A stretch of 64,000 nucleotides of DNA from CAYNLK01 sp964398055 (lineage in GTDB: Bacteria > Chloroflexota > Anaerolineae > 4572-78 > J111), in the NCBI GenBank assembly GCA_964398055.1, contig CAYNLK010000003.1:124001-188000 (forward strand). The letters are read 5' to 3'. Positions 17,708 through 26,302 of this stretch are shown one piece after another. Both the position numbers and the translations under genes were made by a program. Positions within the stretch are counted from its first letter, which is position 1. Each line of letters begins with the position of its first letter. A model generated the notes under the pieces. It was not told the origin of the DNA. It saw only the letters and a program-made list of their open reading frames with translations, and made no database searches.

Positions 17708-18301
17708 CTACAACGATGACAGGTACCACTGCTCGCCCCACGGCTCAAAGATGACGCTAAAGGTGTGGCCGTTTTCGGTCACTTCGTACTCGGCCATCCC
17801 GTAGGTTACGGCGACCAGCCGGCGAGTGGCCAGCAGGTCGGCCACCCGGCTCAACTCGGCCTGGTGAGCTTCAAAAATGGCTTGATAATCGGGGCGCATC
17901 GCCGGATGGGTCAGGTTGAGGACCGTGGTCACGTCACCGGCTCGAAAGGCGGCTTCGAGCTGGCTGACGCTCTGCTCCAACTGCTGAAGGGTCTGGGCAT
18001 CGACCTCGGTTTCGACCGGGGGCGATGTGGGCAGGAACATATCCAGACCGGGGATGGTCCAGCCGCCCGCCCAAAAGAAGATAGCCCCGCCGGCCACCAG
18101 ACAGAGGCACATGCCAATCGCGATCAGGCCGGTCAGCAGCCGGCCGATCAGTCCAAAACGGCGGCGGCGGGGTAGCGGCGTTGAGGGAGGATGCTGGATT
18201 GGGGCTGCCGCGGCCGCACCGGTGACCGGCCGGCCGCACCGGCCGCAAAATCGAGCGTCTCGGTTAAGGGGAGCACCACACTGAGGGCAAAAGTTGTTCA
18301 T
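17708..18301 (-). CDS. Zinc-ribbon, single-pass membrane protein of unknown function
   Basis: 197 aa. An N-terminal zinc ribbon (CPQCGAPLNRDARFCGRCG) is followed by a Pro/Ala linker with a basic cluster (PRRRRFG) and one transmembrane helix (about 50-75). The rest is an extracytoplasmic domain of ~110 residues ending YLSSL, whose WGEQWYLSSL style recalls lumazine-binding/NTF2-like accessory folds. It probably senses or scaffolds at the membrane; no function is assigned. It lies 19 bp upstream of the phospholipase-like gene. An alternative ATG five codons earlier (18316) is possible. Confidence 0.7.
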   Translation of the reverse strand: MNNFCPQCGAPLNRDARFCGRCGRPVTGAAAAAPIQHPPSTPLPRRRRFGLIGRLLTGLIAIGMCLCLVAGGAIFFWAGGWTIPGLDMFLPTSPPVETEVDAQTLQQLEQSVSQLEAAFRAGDVTTVLNLTHPAMRPDYQAIFEAHQAELSRVADLLATRRLVAVTYGMAEYEVTENGHTFSVIFEPWGEQWYLSSL

Positions 18302-18513
18302 ATCACTTCGCTCCAATAGCTATAACACACCTCTTGTAACTGCCTCTAGCATACCATAACTACGCCGGGGCTGCAATAGACAAAAGTAACAAATATCGAC
18401 CGACTAAAGTACTTTCTAATACCCAAAAGTCACATCTCCCCAGGAAACTCCAGTTTGTCGGGAATTCGGGGCAATAGGGTATAGTTATTTATTCAAAATT
18501 GGACAAACAGGGC

Positions 18514-19542
18514 TTAACCGATCCCGGCCAAGTTCAACTCACGCGCCCGGTGGCAACTGACGTAGTGATTGGGCGAGATTTCTTCCAATATGGGCGGTTC
18601 GGTCCGGCAGAGGTCGATCGCGTGGGAACAGCGGGGATGGAAATAGCAGCCCGACGGCGGATTAGCCGGGCTGGGCACATCGCCTTCCAGGGGAATCATT
18701 TTAGCGCGGACGCGCGGGTCCGGTACCGGCACCGCCGACAGGAGCGCGGCCGTGTAGGGATGCTTGGGGGAATTGAACAACTCGGTGGTTGGCGCAATTT
18801 CGGCAATTTTGCCGACATACATAACCGCCACCCGATCGGTGATGTGTTTGACCACGCTCAGGTCGTGGGCCACAAACAGGTAAGTCAGGTTAAGCTCTCG
18901 CTGCAACTTGAGCATCAGGTTGAGCACCTGGGCCTGTACCGACACATCCAGGGCCGAAACCGGCTCGTCGGCCACAATCAAACGGGGATTTAGGGCCAGG
19001 GCCCGGGCAATCACAATCCGCTGGCGCTGTCCGCCGCTAAAGGCGTGGGGAAAACGCTGCATATATTCGGGTCGCAGACCAACCAGCCGCAACAATTCGG
19101 CTACTCGCTCGGTCCGTTCGTGGCGGCTTCTGATCCCTTCAACCACCAGCAATGGTTCGCCCACGATGTCGAGCAGGTTCATGCGGGGATTGAGTGAGGC
19201 AAAGGGGTCTTGAAAGATCATCTGCATTTCGCGGCGTAAGGCGCGCATAGCGCGGTTAGGCAGCGTGGCCACATCCACTACCTCACCCGAGGCTTTGCGA
19301 AACAAAATTTGACCATCGCTGGGGTCGATAGCTCGTAAAATACAGCGCGAGGTAGTAGTTTTGCCGCAGCCGCTCTCGCCGACCAACCCCAGAGTCTCGC
19401 CCTCATTGATGTAGAAATTAACGCCATCAACGGCGCGCACGTGGCCAACCACCTTTTTAAAGAAGCCCTTTTTAATGGGGAAATATTTTTTCAAATCTTT
19501 GACTTCTAAGAGGACGTTACCATTTTTTGATGATTTATCCAC
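18514..19542 (-). CDS. oppF: Oligopeptide-type ABC transporter ATP-binding protein (OppF/DppF)
   Basis: 342 aa. ABC ATPase with Walker A GLVGESGCGKTTTS, signature FSGGQRQRIVIARA, Walker B LIVADEPVSALDVS, H-loop FVAHDLSVVKH, and the C-terminal oligopeptide/dipeptide extension ending in a Cys-rich HPRCSHAIDLCR segment. It energises uptake through the OppBC pore together with OppD. I chose GTG at 19542: GAGGAG lies upstream inside the end of oppD, and translation is coupled. The frame remains open far upstream into oppD, but that part is a shadow. Last gene of the nag-opp run. Confidence 0.93.
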   Translation of the reverse strand: MDKSSKNGNVLLEVKDLKKYFPIKKGFFKKVVGHVRAVDGVNFYINEGETLGLVGESGCGKTTTSRCILRAIDPSDGQILFRKASGEVVDVATLPNRAMRALRREMQMIFQDPFASLNPRMNLLDIVGEPLLVVEGIRSRHERTERVAELLRLVGLRPEYMQRFPHAFSGGQRQRIVIARALALNPRLIVADEPVSALDVSVQAQVLNLMLKLQRELNLTYLFVAHDLSVVKHITDRVAVMYVGKIAEIAPTTELFNSPKHPYTAALLSAVPVPDPRVRAKMIPLEGDVPSPANPPSGCYFHPRCSHAIDLCRTEPPILEEISPNHYVSCHRARELNLAGIG

Positions 19543-19546
19543 TGTT

Positions 19547-20575
19547 TCAAGACTCCTCGGCGGCGTTATGGTACAGGAAACAACTGACCTCTTGACGCTC
19601 ATTGAGACGCTGAACCACCGGCGTCCGTTGGTTACATACTCCGGCCATAAAATCTTCACAGCGGGGGTAGAAAGGACAACCAGCCGGACGATTGAACGGA
19701 TGCGGAATTGAACCCTCGATTGTCGGCAAGACCGTGCGCGACGGCGTCTTAACCGTGGGAATGGATTTGAGCAAGGCTTTGGTATAAGGATGTTGGGGAT
19801 TGTGAAATATATCATCAACCGGTCCAGTTTCCATCACCCGGCCTAAATACATCACCACCACAAATTCGGCAATTTGGGCGATAACCCCCAAATCGTGGGT
19901 GATGAAGATAATGGCCATATTGTGTTCTTGCTGTAATTTGCGCAACAGATTTAGCACCTGGGCCTGGGTGGTCACATCGATAGCGGTGGTTGGCTCATCG
20001 GCAATCAATAATTTGGGATTGCAGGAGAGCGCCATTGCAATCATGGCCCGTTGGCGCAGCCCACCGCTGAGTTCCCAGGAGTAAGCGTCGATACGCTGGT
20101 CGGGGTTGGGCACGCCGACCTCACGTAGCCGGGCGATGGCCAACTGCCGGGCCTCTTTTTTGCTAACCGGCTGGTGGAGCAAAATGGCCTCGATGATCTG
20201 ATTGCCAATAGTGTGGACCGGGCTGAAGGCAGCCATCGGTTCCTGCGGGATCAATGCAATTTCACTGCCGCGGATCGCCCGTATCTTATGGCCGGTACCA
20301 TCCAGCTTCACCAAATCGATCAGTTCACTTTGACCGCCATTCTTTTGATGTTGGAAAAGAATTTCACCCTCAACAATTCGCCCAGGTTTCTCCACAATCC
20401 GCAGCACGGATTTAATAGTGACGCTTTTACCACAGCCACTCTCACCAACGATACCAACAACTTGGCCAGGATTGACATCAAAACTGACGCCGTCAACGGC
20501 CTTAACCAGACCTTCGTCCAGACCGAAGTAAGTTTTTAAGTTTCGTACCGATAAAAGAGGGTTGTTGTTAGTCAT
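19547..20575 (-). CDS. oppD: Oligopeptide-type ABC transporter ATP-binding protein (OppD/DppD)
   Basis: 342 aa. Walker A GIVGESGCGKSVT, signature LSGGLRQRAMIAMA (Leu replaces the usual Gln after GG, common in OppD), Walker B LLIADEPTTAIDVT, H-loop FITHDLGVIAQ, and the C-terminal CPFYPRCEDFMAGVC oligopeptide domain. It pairs with OppF as the ATPase dimer. The ATG at 20575 is preceded by a TTG that is also in frame. The upstream gap to oppC carries a heptamer hairpin (20598-20656). Neighbouring nagA/nagB suggest that the cargo contains amino sugars. Confidence 0.93.
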   Translation of the reverse strand: MTNNNPLLSVRNLKTYFGLDEGLVKAVDGVSFDVNPGQVVGIVGESGCGKSVTIKSVLRIVEKPGRIVEGEILFQHQKNGGQSELIDLVKLDGTGHKIRAIRGSEIALIPQEPMAAFSPVHTIGNQIIEAILLHQPVSKKEARQLAIARLREVGVPNPDQRIDAYSWELSGGLRQRAMIAMALSCNPKLLIADEPTTAIDVTTQAQVLNLLRKLQQEHNMAIIFITHDLGVIAQIAEFVVVMYLGRVMETGPVDDIFHNPQHPYTKALLKSIPTVKTPSRTVLPTIEGSIPHPFNRPAGCPFYPRCEDFMAGVCNQRTPVVQRLNERQEVSCFLYHNAAEES

Positions 20576-20597
20576 CAATCTGTCCGGTTTGTATTTA

Positions 20598-20656
20598 TTG
20601 GGATTAGAGATTGTGCGCTAATAGTTGTCCAATCTCCAATCCCCAATCGCTAATCT
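20598..20656. repeat. Heptamer repeat folded as a hairpin between oppC and oppD
   Basis: Units CCAATCT, CCAATCC, CCAATCG, CTAATCT (20629-20656) are 7-bp tandem copies. Upstream ATTGGGATTAGAGATTG (20598-20614) is a near-perfect inverted match to 20630-20646, so the mRNA can form a long stem just before oppD. Confidence 0.65.
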
Positions 20657-20659
20657 CCA

Positions 20660-21832
20660 TTAACTATACGGATCGGCGGCGTCGCGCAGACCATCGCCGA
20701 AGATGTTCAGGGTCAATACGGTAATGATTACGGCAAAGCCCGGCAGGAGTAACCAGGGGGCCAGCACAATTGACTGTAGGTTTTGAGCTTCCTGTAACAG
20801 CACCCCCCAACTGATCGCCGGTGGACGCAGCCCCAGACCCAAAAAACTCAAGAATGTTTCGTTGATGATCATCACCGGAATGGCCAGCGTGGCCGCGGCG
20901 ATGATGTGGCTACTCATCGTCGGCGTCATATGCCGGAAGATAACCCGCGGCTGGCTGCAACCGGACAGCCGGGCGGCGACCACAAAATCCTCCTCGCGGA
21001 CAGCCAGGAAGCGACCGCGCACCTCCCGGGCCAGGGTGGTCCAGCCGATCAAGGCGAGGACGATGGTAATGGCAAAATAAACCTGCTCCACCGACCAATA
21101 CCGGGGCAGGGCGGCCGTCAGAGCCATCCAAATAGGGATGGGCGGCAGCGATTGCAGTAGCTCAATCAGTCGCTGGATAAGCAGATCGAGCGTGCCGCCA
21201 AAATAACCGGAAATACCGCCGAGCAAGATACCCAGAAAAACACTCAAAAAGACCGCTACCAGTCCAATGGATAGCGACACCTGACTCCCGGCCATTAGCC
21301 GCGACCACTGATCCCGCCCCAGTCGATCGGTCCCCAAGAGATGGATTCTGGCGTCCAGATCCGGATCGGCCACCCCAATCAGGTGGATGTCTGTGGAAAT
21401 AAGCCTCAAAATTTCATAGGGATAACCCCGCACAAAGAAGCCAACCGGGATGACGATCGTTTCGTCAACCGTCCACTCCATCCGCAGCGTTTCAGGGTTA
21501 CGGGTAACTTGACCGCCAAACACGTGCGGTTGAAAGCTCCCTTGATAAAAAAAACGGAGTGGCTGGGGCGGGATGAACTGCTCAGTGGTGATACTCTGAT
21601 TAGGATTCTGGGTGCTGAAAAATCCTGGCGCCAGCGCCACCATTACCACAAAAATAAGAATCACCCCGCTAACCAACGCCAGGCGATGCTTTTTGAAACG
21701 CCACCAAACCAGTTTCCAGTTTGGGGCCACGTAGATGGCCGCGGCGTCGTGATCCAGGCCACCCAGGGCGCCTCCAACTAATACATCCTCGGGCACAGCC
21801 GCAATAGCATCAGCGGTCTGCTTTGTGGTCAT
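20660..21832 (-). CDS. oppC: Oligopeptide-type ABC transporter permease (OppC/DppC)
   Basis: 390 aa, longer than the usual ~300. A ~45-residue cytoplasmic N-terminus precedes the first membrane helix (LALVSGVILIFVVMVALAPG). An extracytoplasmic insertion of about 100 residues follows (containing FVRGYPYEIL and HLLGTDRLGRDQWSRL), then five more helices. The EAA-type coupling loop is in EEDFVVAARLSGCSQPRVIFRH. It forms the translocation pore with OppB. The ATG lies 3 bp after the oppB stop, with GGAGGG upstream inside oppB. Confidence 0.92.
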   Translation of the reverse strand: MTTKQTADAIAAVPEDVLVGGALGGLDHDAAAIYVAPNWKLVWWRFKKHRLALVSGVILIFVVMVALAPGFFSTQNPNQSITTEQFIPPQPLRFFYQGSFQPHVFGGQVTRNPETLRMEWTVDETIVIPVGFFVRGYPYEILRLISTDIHLIGVADPDLDARIHLLGTDRLGRDQWSRLMAGSQVSLSIGLVAVFLSVFLGILLGGISGYFGGTLDLLIQRLIELLQSLPPIPIWMALTAALPRYWSVEQVYFAITIVLALIGWTTLAREVRGRFLAVREEDFVVAARLSGCSQPRVIFRHMTPTMSSHIIAAATLAIPVMIINETFLSFLGLGLRPPAISWGVLLQEAQNLQSIVLAPWLLLPGFAVIITVLTLNIFGDGLRDAADPYS

Positions 21833-21835
21833 GGT

Positions 21836-22825
21836 TTAAGAACCCTCCATACGGATGCGCGGGTCTAGCCAGACCAGCAAAATATCCGAGATCAATGTCC
21901 CAATCATAGCCAGTATACAGTAAATGAGGATGATGATACCGGCCAAAAACATATCTTGAACGGTCAACGCTCGCAACAACATTGGCCCAATAGTTGGTAG
22001 ATTCAAGACGGTCGCCACAACCAGGCTCCCTGAGAAAAGTAAAGGCAAATACCAGCCGATGGTGCTGACCATCGGGTTGAAGGCCAACCGAACCGGGTAT
22101 TTGATAACCAGCTTCCACTCCGACATGCCCTTGGCCCGGGCCATTTCCATATAGGGCTTCTTTAGTTCATCCAACAAGTTGGCCCGCATGATCCGGGTTA
22201 ACCTGGCCGTCCCGTCAAACCCCAAAATGACCATCGGCACCCAGATGTGTCTCAACAGATCCACCACTCGAGCCACACTCCAGGGCGCATCGACATACTC
22301 AGAGGAGAAGAGGCCGGTTACGCTAACGCCAAAGTACGAAAAAGCCAGCCACATCACTATCAAAGCCGTCATAAACGAGGGGGTGGCCACGCCAATGTAG
22401 TTAAAGACCGTAAAAAAATAATCAAAAAACGAATATTGATGGGTAGCCGAGTATATCCCAATCGGAATGGCCAGCGCCCAGGTAAAGGCAAAGGTAAAGA
22501 GACCCAACAGCAGCGTTAGCAAGAACCGCTGACCAATGAGATCCAGGTTGGGGCGCTGCCAATCCAGGGACACGCCCAGGTCGCCGGTCAAGATGCGGCC
22601 CATCCATTTGAGATACTGCATATAGACCGGTTGATCCAGCCCGTACAACTCCCGCAGCGCGTCGATCTGGGCCCGGTCCACCGATGAACCTGAGGCGGCC
22701 AGCTCGGCAATATAAGCCGTCACAAAGTCGCCAGGGGGAGCCTGGATGATGAAGAAGGCGAAGACTGAAAACATAAAGAGCAGGAATGGCATTAGTAGCA
22801 GCCGCTTGATGATATATTGGACCAT
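21836..22825 (-). CDS. oppB: Oligopeptide-type ABC transporter permease (OppB/DppB)
   Basis: 329 aa with about six membrane helices, starting MVQYIIKRLLLMPFLLFMF as OppB/DppB proteins do. The coupling motif is in KKPYMEMARAKGMSEWKLV, and the C-terminus LSDILLVWLDPRIRM is family-typical. Start ATG at 22825 follows GGAGATGGCC. The frame continues 25 codons upstream, but that stretch is encoded by the GAATGGT heptamer array and is not protein-like. The distance to the upstream SBP gene (~240 bp) is filled by repeats and hairpins, which may lower expression of permeases relative to the binding protein. Confidence 0.93.
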   Translation of the reverse strand: MVQYIIKRLLLMPFLLFMFSVFAFFIIQAPPGDFVTAYIAELAASGSSVDRAQIDALRELYGLDQPVYMQYLKWMGRILTGDLGVSLDWQRPNLDLIGQRFLLTLLLGLFTFAFTWALAIPIGIYSATHQYSFFDYFFTVFNYIGVATPSFMTALIVMWLAFSYFGVSVTGLFSSEYVDAPWSVARVVDLLRHIWVPMVILGFDGTARLTRIMRANLLDELKKPYMEMARAKGMSEWKLVIKYPVRLAFNPMVSTIGWYLPLLFSGSLVVATVLNLPTIGPMLLRALTVQDMFLAGIIILIYCILAMIGTLISDILLVWLDPRIRMEGS

Positions 22826-22838
22826 AGGCCATCTCCGA

Positions 22839-22923
22839 ATAATGAATGGTGAATGGTGAATGGTGAATGGTGAATTATGAATTTTTGACCGGTTCACCAT
22901 TCACCATTGACAATTCACAATTA
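22839..22923. repeat. Heptamer array with inverted arm upstream of oppB
   Basis: Four perfect GAATGGT units (22844-22871) followed by degenerate units, then an inverted arm TTCACCATTCACCATTGACAATTCAC (about 22893-22918). The two arms can pair over roughly 18 bp. Confidence 0.8.
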
Positions 22924-22934
22924 GTTGGTTGCTG

Positions 22935-23042
22935 CCACGCGGGCAGGGACCTGGCGGTTTGCCCGCGTGGACAGATAGGTGCTTCGTTCCGGTCTCGTTT
23001 CCAGTCTCGTTCCCAAACTAGACGCATGCGTGGGAACGAGAC
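22935..23042. repeat. Two strong hairpins downstream of the LysM-SBP gene
   Basis: CCACGCGGGCA (22935-22945) pairs exactly with TGCCCGCGTGG (22960-22970), and GTCTCGTTCCCA (23004-23015) pairs exactly with TGGGAACGAGAC (23031-23042). They lie 27-134 bp after the SBP stop on the minus strand. They may stabilise the abundant SBP message or act as a partial terminator. The GTCTCGTTCC unit recurs partly at 22982-23000. Confidence 0.6.
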
Positions 23043-23068
23043 AAGAGAAAAACGAGGAAAAACTGTTA

Positions 23069-25231
23069 CTACTGAGCAAAGAAATATTGCTCGGGACGGG
23101 TGTCGCCCGGCGTCCGCAGCGGCCAGTCGTTACCGGCGATAGCCGGCACGTTGCGGAGGTTATCGTTGACTACGATCACCCCCTGGATCATCGGGGTGAG
23201 ACCGACGGTGCCGATCTCCCAGACATTGTCGGCCCAAAGCTTGAACAGTTCTTGGGCCAACGCGATCTGGCGACCGCGCGGCGAAGTCTTGGCCTCATCG
23301 ATGATATTAACAAGCTGCTCGATCTCGGGCGGCGGCGCGACCCCTTCGGCGCCGTCAGTGATGTACCAGGTTCTGACGAGCGGGGCAAAGGTCAGGGCGG
23401 GGTCGCTGCGCGGGTCAAACTTGGGTTGACCGCTGAAGGGGAAACCGGTGGTGTCCTCGTTCCAGATCTCGGCCATCAACTCGTTGGCCGGGCGCATGGC
23501 GAAGTGTTGCGCCCGCTCCCTGATTTGGGCGTGCGCTCTAACGCCCACGTCGGCCCAATCTTCCACGATCAGTTGCCCGATATCCGACCAAACCGCAAAC
23601 TGGGGCACGATACTAATTTCAATGTCCAGCCGCGAGCCATCCGGCAGGGTGCGGAAGCCTTCAGCATCCTTGTTGGGCAGGATTTCATCAAGCAGCTGGT
23701 TGGCCAGCTCGGGGTCATACTCGGTATATTTGAAGGCCCATTCATCACCGGGGTAGTAGGGATGGAACGGCGCCGGTACCCCCTGGCGAGCTTCGCCCAA
23801 CCCCAGGAAAGCCAACTGCTTGATCGCCTCCCGGTCGATGGCATAGGAGAGGGCGATGCGGAAATCCTTGTTGCGGAACAACTCGCCCTCTGGCCCCGGC
23901 CAGGTCTGGTTGAACATCACGACTGCATCAGAGCCGCCAAAGGTGGGCCAGGTAATAACCCGGTAATTGCTCGTCGCCTCATTCTCCTTGAACACAGGGT
24001 AGTTGTTCATCTGGATATGTCGGCCCTGCATATCGAATTCACCAGCCACCGCGGCCAGATTCAAGGCTTGTATATCGGCAAAAAAGGTAAAACGGACTTC
24101 ATCGATATAAGGTAACTGGTTGCCGGCCGGATCAACGCCGATGTAGTAGGGATTCCGTTTGAGCACGAAGACCTGGTCGGAGACGGTCGTCCCGTCCGGC
24201 ACCCAGGCGGCCATACCAGGACGTTTGCCGCTCAGGTGGGGCAGGGCTTCAATGGCAAACAGCTCGGTCCAGTTCTTGAACCCGGCGGCCTCAACCTTGG
24301 CCTGCAGTTCGGCCGGGTCAGCGTAAGTGGGGTGGAACTGCTTCAAATAATGGGCCGGTGCAAAGGAGAGGAGATTGATTGATTTGTCGCCGCCATCTTG
24401 ATTGGCCAGATTCAGTAAGAAGGCCGTATTTGGCTCATTGTAGGTCCACTTAACGGCGTAGTCGCTAACCTTCTCCACCTTCGCTACCGAGCCATCGGCA
24501 TTTTGCATCCACACCGGGATACTGGGCATCAACTCCTCGTTGAGGAGAATATCGTTGTACCAGAACATAATATCATCGGCGGTGAAGGGCTGGCCATCGG
24601 ACCATTTGGCCCCCGGTCGCAGCCGGACCGTCCACTCGGTAAAGTCGGAGTTTGACTCCCAACCCGAAGCAATGTGGGGAATGACCTCACTGCCGGTGGG
24701 CGAGAAGCGGACCAGGGCATCGTAAACCACCCGGGTATAGTTGTTGTGGTCGGATGGGCCTAGAAAGCCACGGCGCAGGACGCCGCCATACTGCCCAATC
24801 TCATCGACCACCGGTTCGATCAGGGGGTTGTCCGGCAGGCGCTCATCGACCGGGGGCAGTTCACCGGCGGCCACCAGCTCGGCCAACATAGGCGCTTCCT
24901 TGTACGCGCCGCCGGTAACATCACCAAGCAAGTAGGCATTTGCCTCTTCGGTTGTGGGTAAATAGATCACCCAGCCAACCTCAACCACGTTCGGGTCGGC
25001 AATCAGGGTTAAGGTGCTGTCCTCTTGGGCTTTCAGGTTGTTATAGTAGGCAATGGCGGCGTAGGCCAGCGGGTCGCCATACTGCTTCTCGGCAATCTTC
25101 GACAGGGTGTCATCGGCCTGAACGGTGTAGGTGCTGCCGCCCTGCAGTGGTGGGGCTGCCGCCGCTGCCAACGGGACTAACATCAAGATCAAAACTGCTA
25201 CAACTAAGAGACTAAAGACTTTTTTAGTCAT
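23069..25231 (-). CDS. LysM-SBP_5 fusion: solute-binding protein of an oligopeptide-type ABC importer
   Basis: 720 aa. Signal peptide about 1-27 (no lipobox cysteine), then a LysM repeat (about 33-95, STYTVQADDTLSKIAEKQYG...VGWVIYLP), then a family 5 extracellular binding domain. SBP_5 features seen are GGVLRRGFLGPSDHNNYTR, LRPGAKWSDGQPFTADDI and FRIALSYAIDREAIKQLAF. LysM binds GlcNAc-containing glycans, whereas ordinary OppA proteins have none. With nagB/nagA upstream and oppBCDF downstream, import of muropeptides or chito-oligosaccharides is inferred. ATG at 25231 follows AAGGAGG; the longer open frame is not used. Confidence 0.88.
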   Translation of the reverse strand: MTKKVFSLLVVAVLILMLVPLAAAAAPPLQGGSTYTVQADDTLSKIAEKQYGDPLAYAAIAYYNNLKAQEDSTLTLIADPNVVEVGWVIYLPTTEEANAYLLGDVTGGAYKEAPMLAELVAAGELPPVDERLPDNPLIEPVVDEIGQYGGVLRRGFLGPSDHNNYTRVVYDALVRFSPTGSEVIPHIASGWESNSDFTEWTVRLRPGAKWSDGQPFTADDIMFWYNDILLNEELMPSIPVWMQNADGSVAKVEKVSDYAVKWTYNEPNTAFLLNLANQDGGDKSINLLSFAPAHYLKQFHPTYADPAELQAKVEAAGFKNWTELFAIEALPHLSGKRPGMAAWVPDGTTVSDQVFVLKRNPYYIGVDPAGNQLPYIDEVRFTFFADIQALNLAAVAGEFDMQGRHIQMNNYPVFKENEATSNYRVITWPTFGGSDAVVMFNQTWPGPEGELFRNKDFRIALSYAIDREAIKQLAFLGLGEARQGVPAPFHPYYPGDEWAFKYTEYDPELANQLLDEILPNKDAEGFRTLPDGSRLDIEISIVPQFAVWSDIGQLIVEDWADVGVRAHAQIRERAQHFAMRPANELMAEIWNEDTTGFPFSGQPKFDPRSDPALTFAPLVRTWYITDGAEGVAPPPEIEQLVNIIDEAKTSPRGRQIALAQELFKLWADNVWEIGTVGLTPMIQGVIVVNDNLRNVPAIAGNDWPLRTPGDTRPEQYFFAQ

Positions 25232-25374
25232 TACAGAGTTCCTCCTTGTAAATTCTTTATTGAACCAGAAATTAGAAGTTGGGCAAAGGTCCCAGTTTGG
25301 GAACAGGACCCGATAAACAGCACGGCTTGATCGATAGGTGTCCCTCCTTTCTAGCCCATCCAACGGACAAGTAG

Positions 25375-26151
25375 CTACAACCCGGCTGCCGAGTCTGGGT
25401 CCAGATAGAGCCGGGCATGACTGACCCGGCGCAAAATGGAACCGGGACGCTCCTCACTGATGGGTTCGGTGAGGCAGGCTCGCACGGCTGCGGCTTTGCG
25501 CGCTTCCGGCACAATACAGAGCACCATTTTGGGGGCCAACAACGCCGGAATAGTCAGCGTAATGGCGTGGGTAGGGACTTCAGCCAGTGATTTGAAGTGC
25601 CCCTCGCCAACCTGTTGCCTGCGGCTGGCTTCAGCCAATTTTATGACCTTGACCCAGGCTGGATCGTCAAACTTGGCATACGGGGGATCATTAAAAGCGA
25701 TGTGACCATTTTCTCCCCAGCCCAGGGCAACCAGATCGGCCGGGTTTTCCTTGAGCAACGCCTCATATTCCTGGCAGGCTTGCTCAACATCAACCGGATT
25801 GTTTGGCACCGGATAAAAGGCGCGGACCTGGACAAATTTCAAAAAATGTTCCTGCAAAAATAACGGAAAGCTGGCCGGGTGATTGTGGTCAATACCCAGA
25901 TACTCATCCATATGAAACACGTTGACCTTGGGCCAGTCAATCCCGGTCAGGTCGCGCAACGCCTGCAAGAATGTGAGCTGTGAGTTGCCGGTAGCCAAAA
26001 TTATATTCGCTCCACCTTTTTGGGCGATCGCCGCGTTAATTGCTTCCCGGGCAGCCAGGGCTGCCGCCCGGCCCATCGCTTCGTTGCTCTCATAGATGGC
26101 GACAGGTAGTTGGTCGTATTGAGTTGTCCTGATGGGTTGTATGTTTGTCAT
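25375..26151 (-). CDS. nagB: Glucosamine-6-phosphate deaminase
   Basis: 258 aa, NagB/SugarP-isomerase fold. Motifs are the phosphate loop ILATGNSQLTF, NVFHMDEYLGI with the catalytic Asp, and GWGENGHIAFNDPP with the active-site His. It converts glucosamine-6-P to fructose-6-P and ammonia in the cytosol, the step after NagA. GGGAGACAAGG precedes the ATG. It lies 151 bp after nagA and 143 bp before the LysM-SBP gene, all on one strand. It lacks the long C-terminal allosteric tail of the enterobacterial enzyme. Confidence 0.94.
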   Translation of the reverse strand: MTNIQPIRTTQYDQLPVAIYESNEAMGRAAALAAREAINAAIAQKGGANIILATGNSQLTFLQALRDLTGIDWPKVNVFHMDEYLGIDHNHPASFPLFLQEHFLKFVQVRAFYPVPNNPVDVEQACQEYEALLKENPADLVALGWGENGHIAFNDPPYAKFDDPAWVKVIKLAEASRRQQVGEGHFKSLAEVPTHAITLTIPALLAPKMVLCIVPEARKAAAVRACLTEPISEERPGSILRRVSHARLYLDPDSAAGL

Positions 26152-26302
26152 ACCTTGTCTCCCGAATTCGCCTTAGATTTTAAGAGTCGTCCGTACCGTA
26201 CAATTCTTGCTGCCACTGTTCATATCTATCTTTGAAGCGTTGAACGGAGTGTCTGGGAAAAGGATATCCCTTTGGCCCAACAAAAACAAAGGTTTCACCG
26301 AG

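Noticed and set aside
23004..23042. GTCTCGTTCCCA inverted repeat as a transposon end pair
   Set aside because: No flanking target duplication was seen and the loop is only 15 nt.
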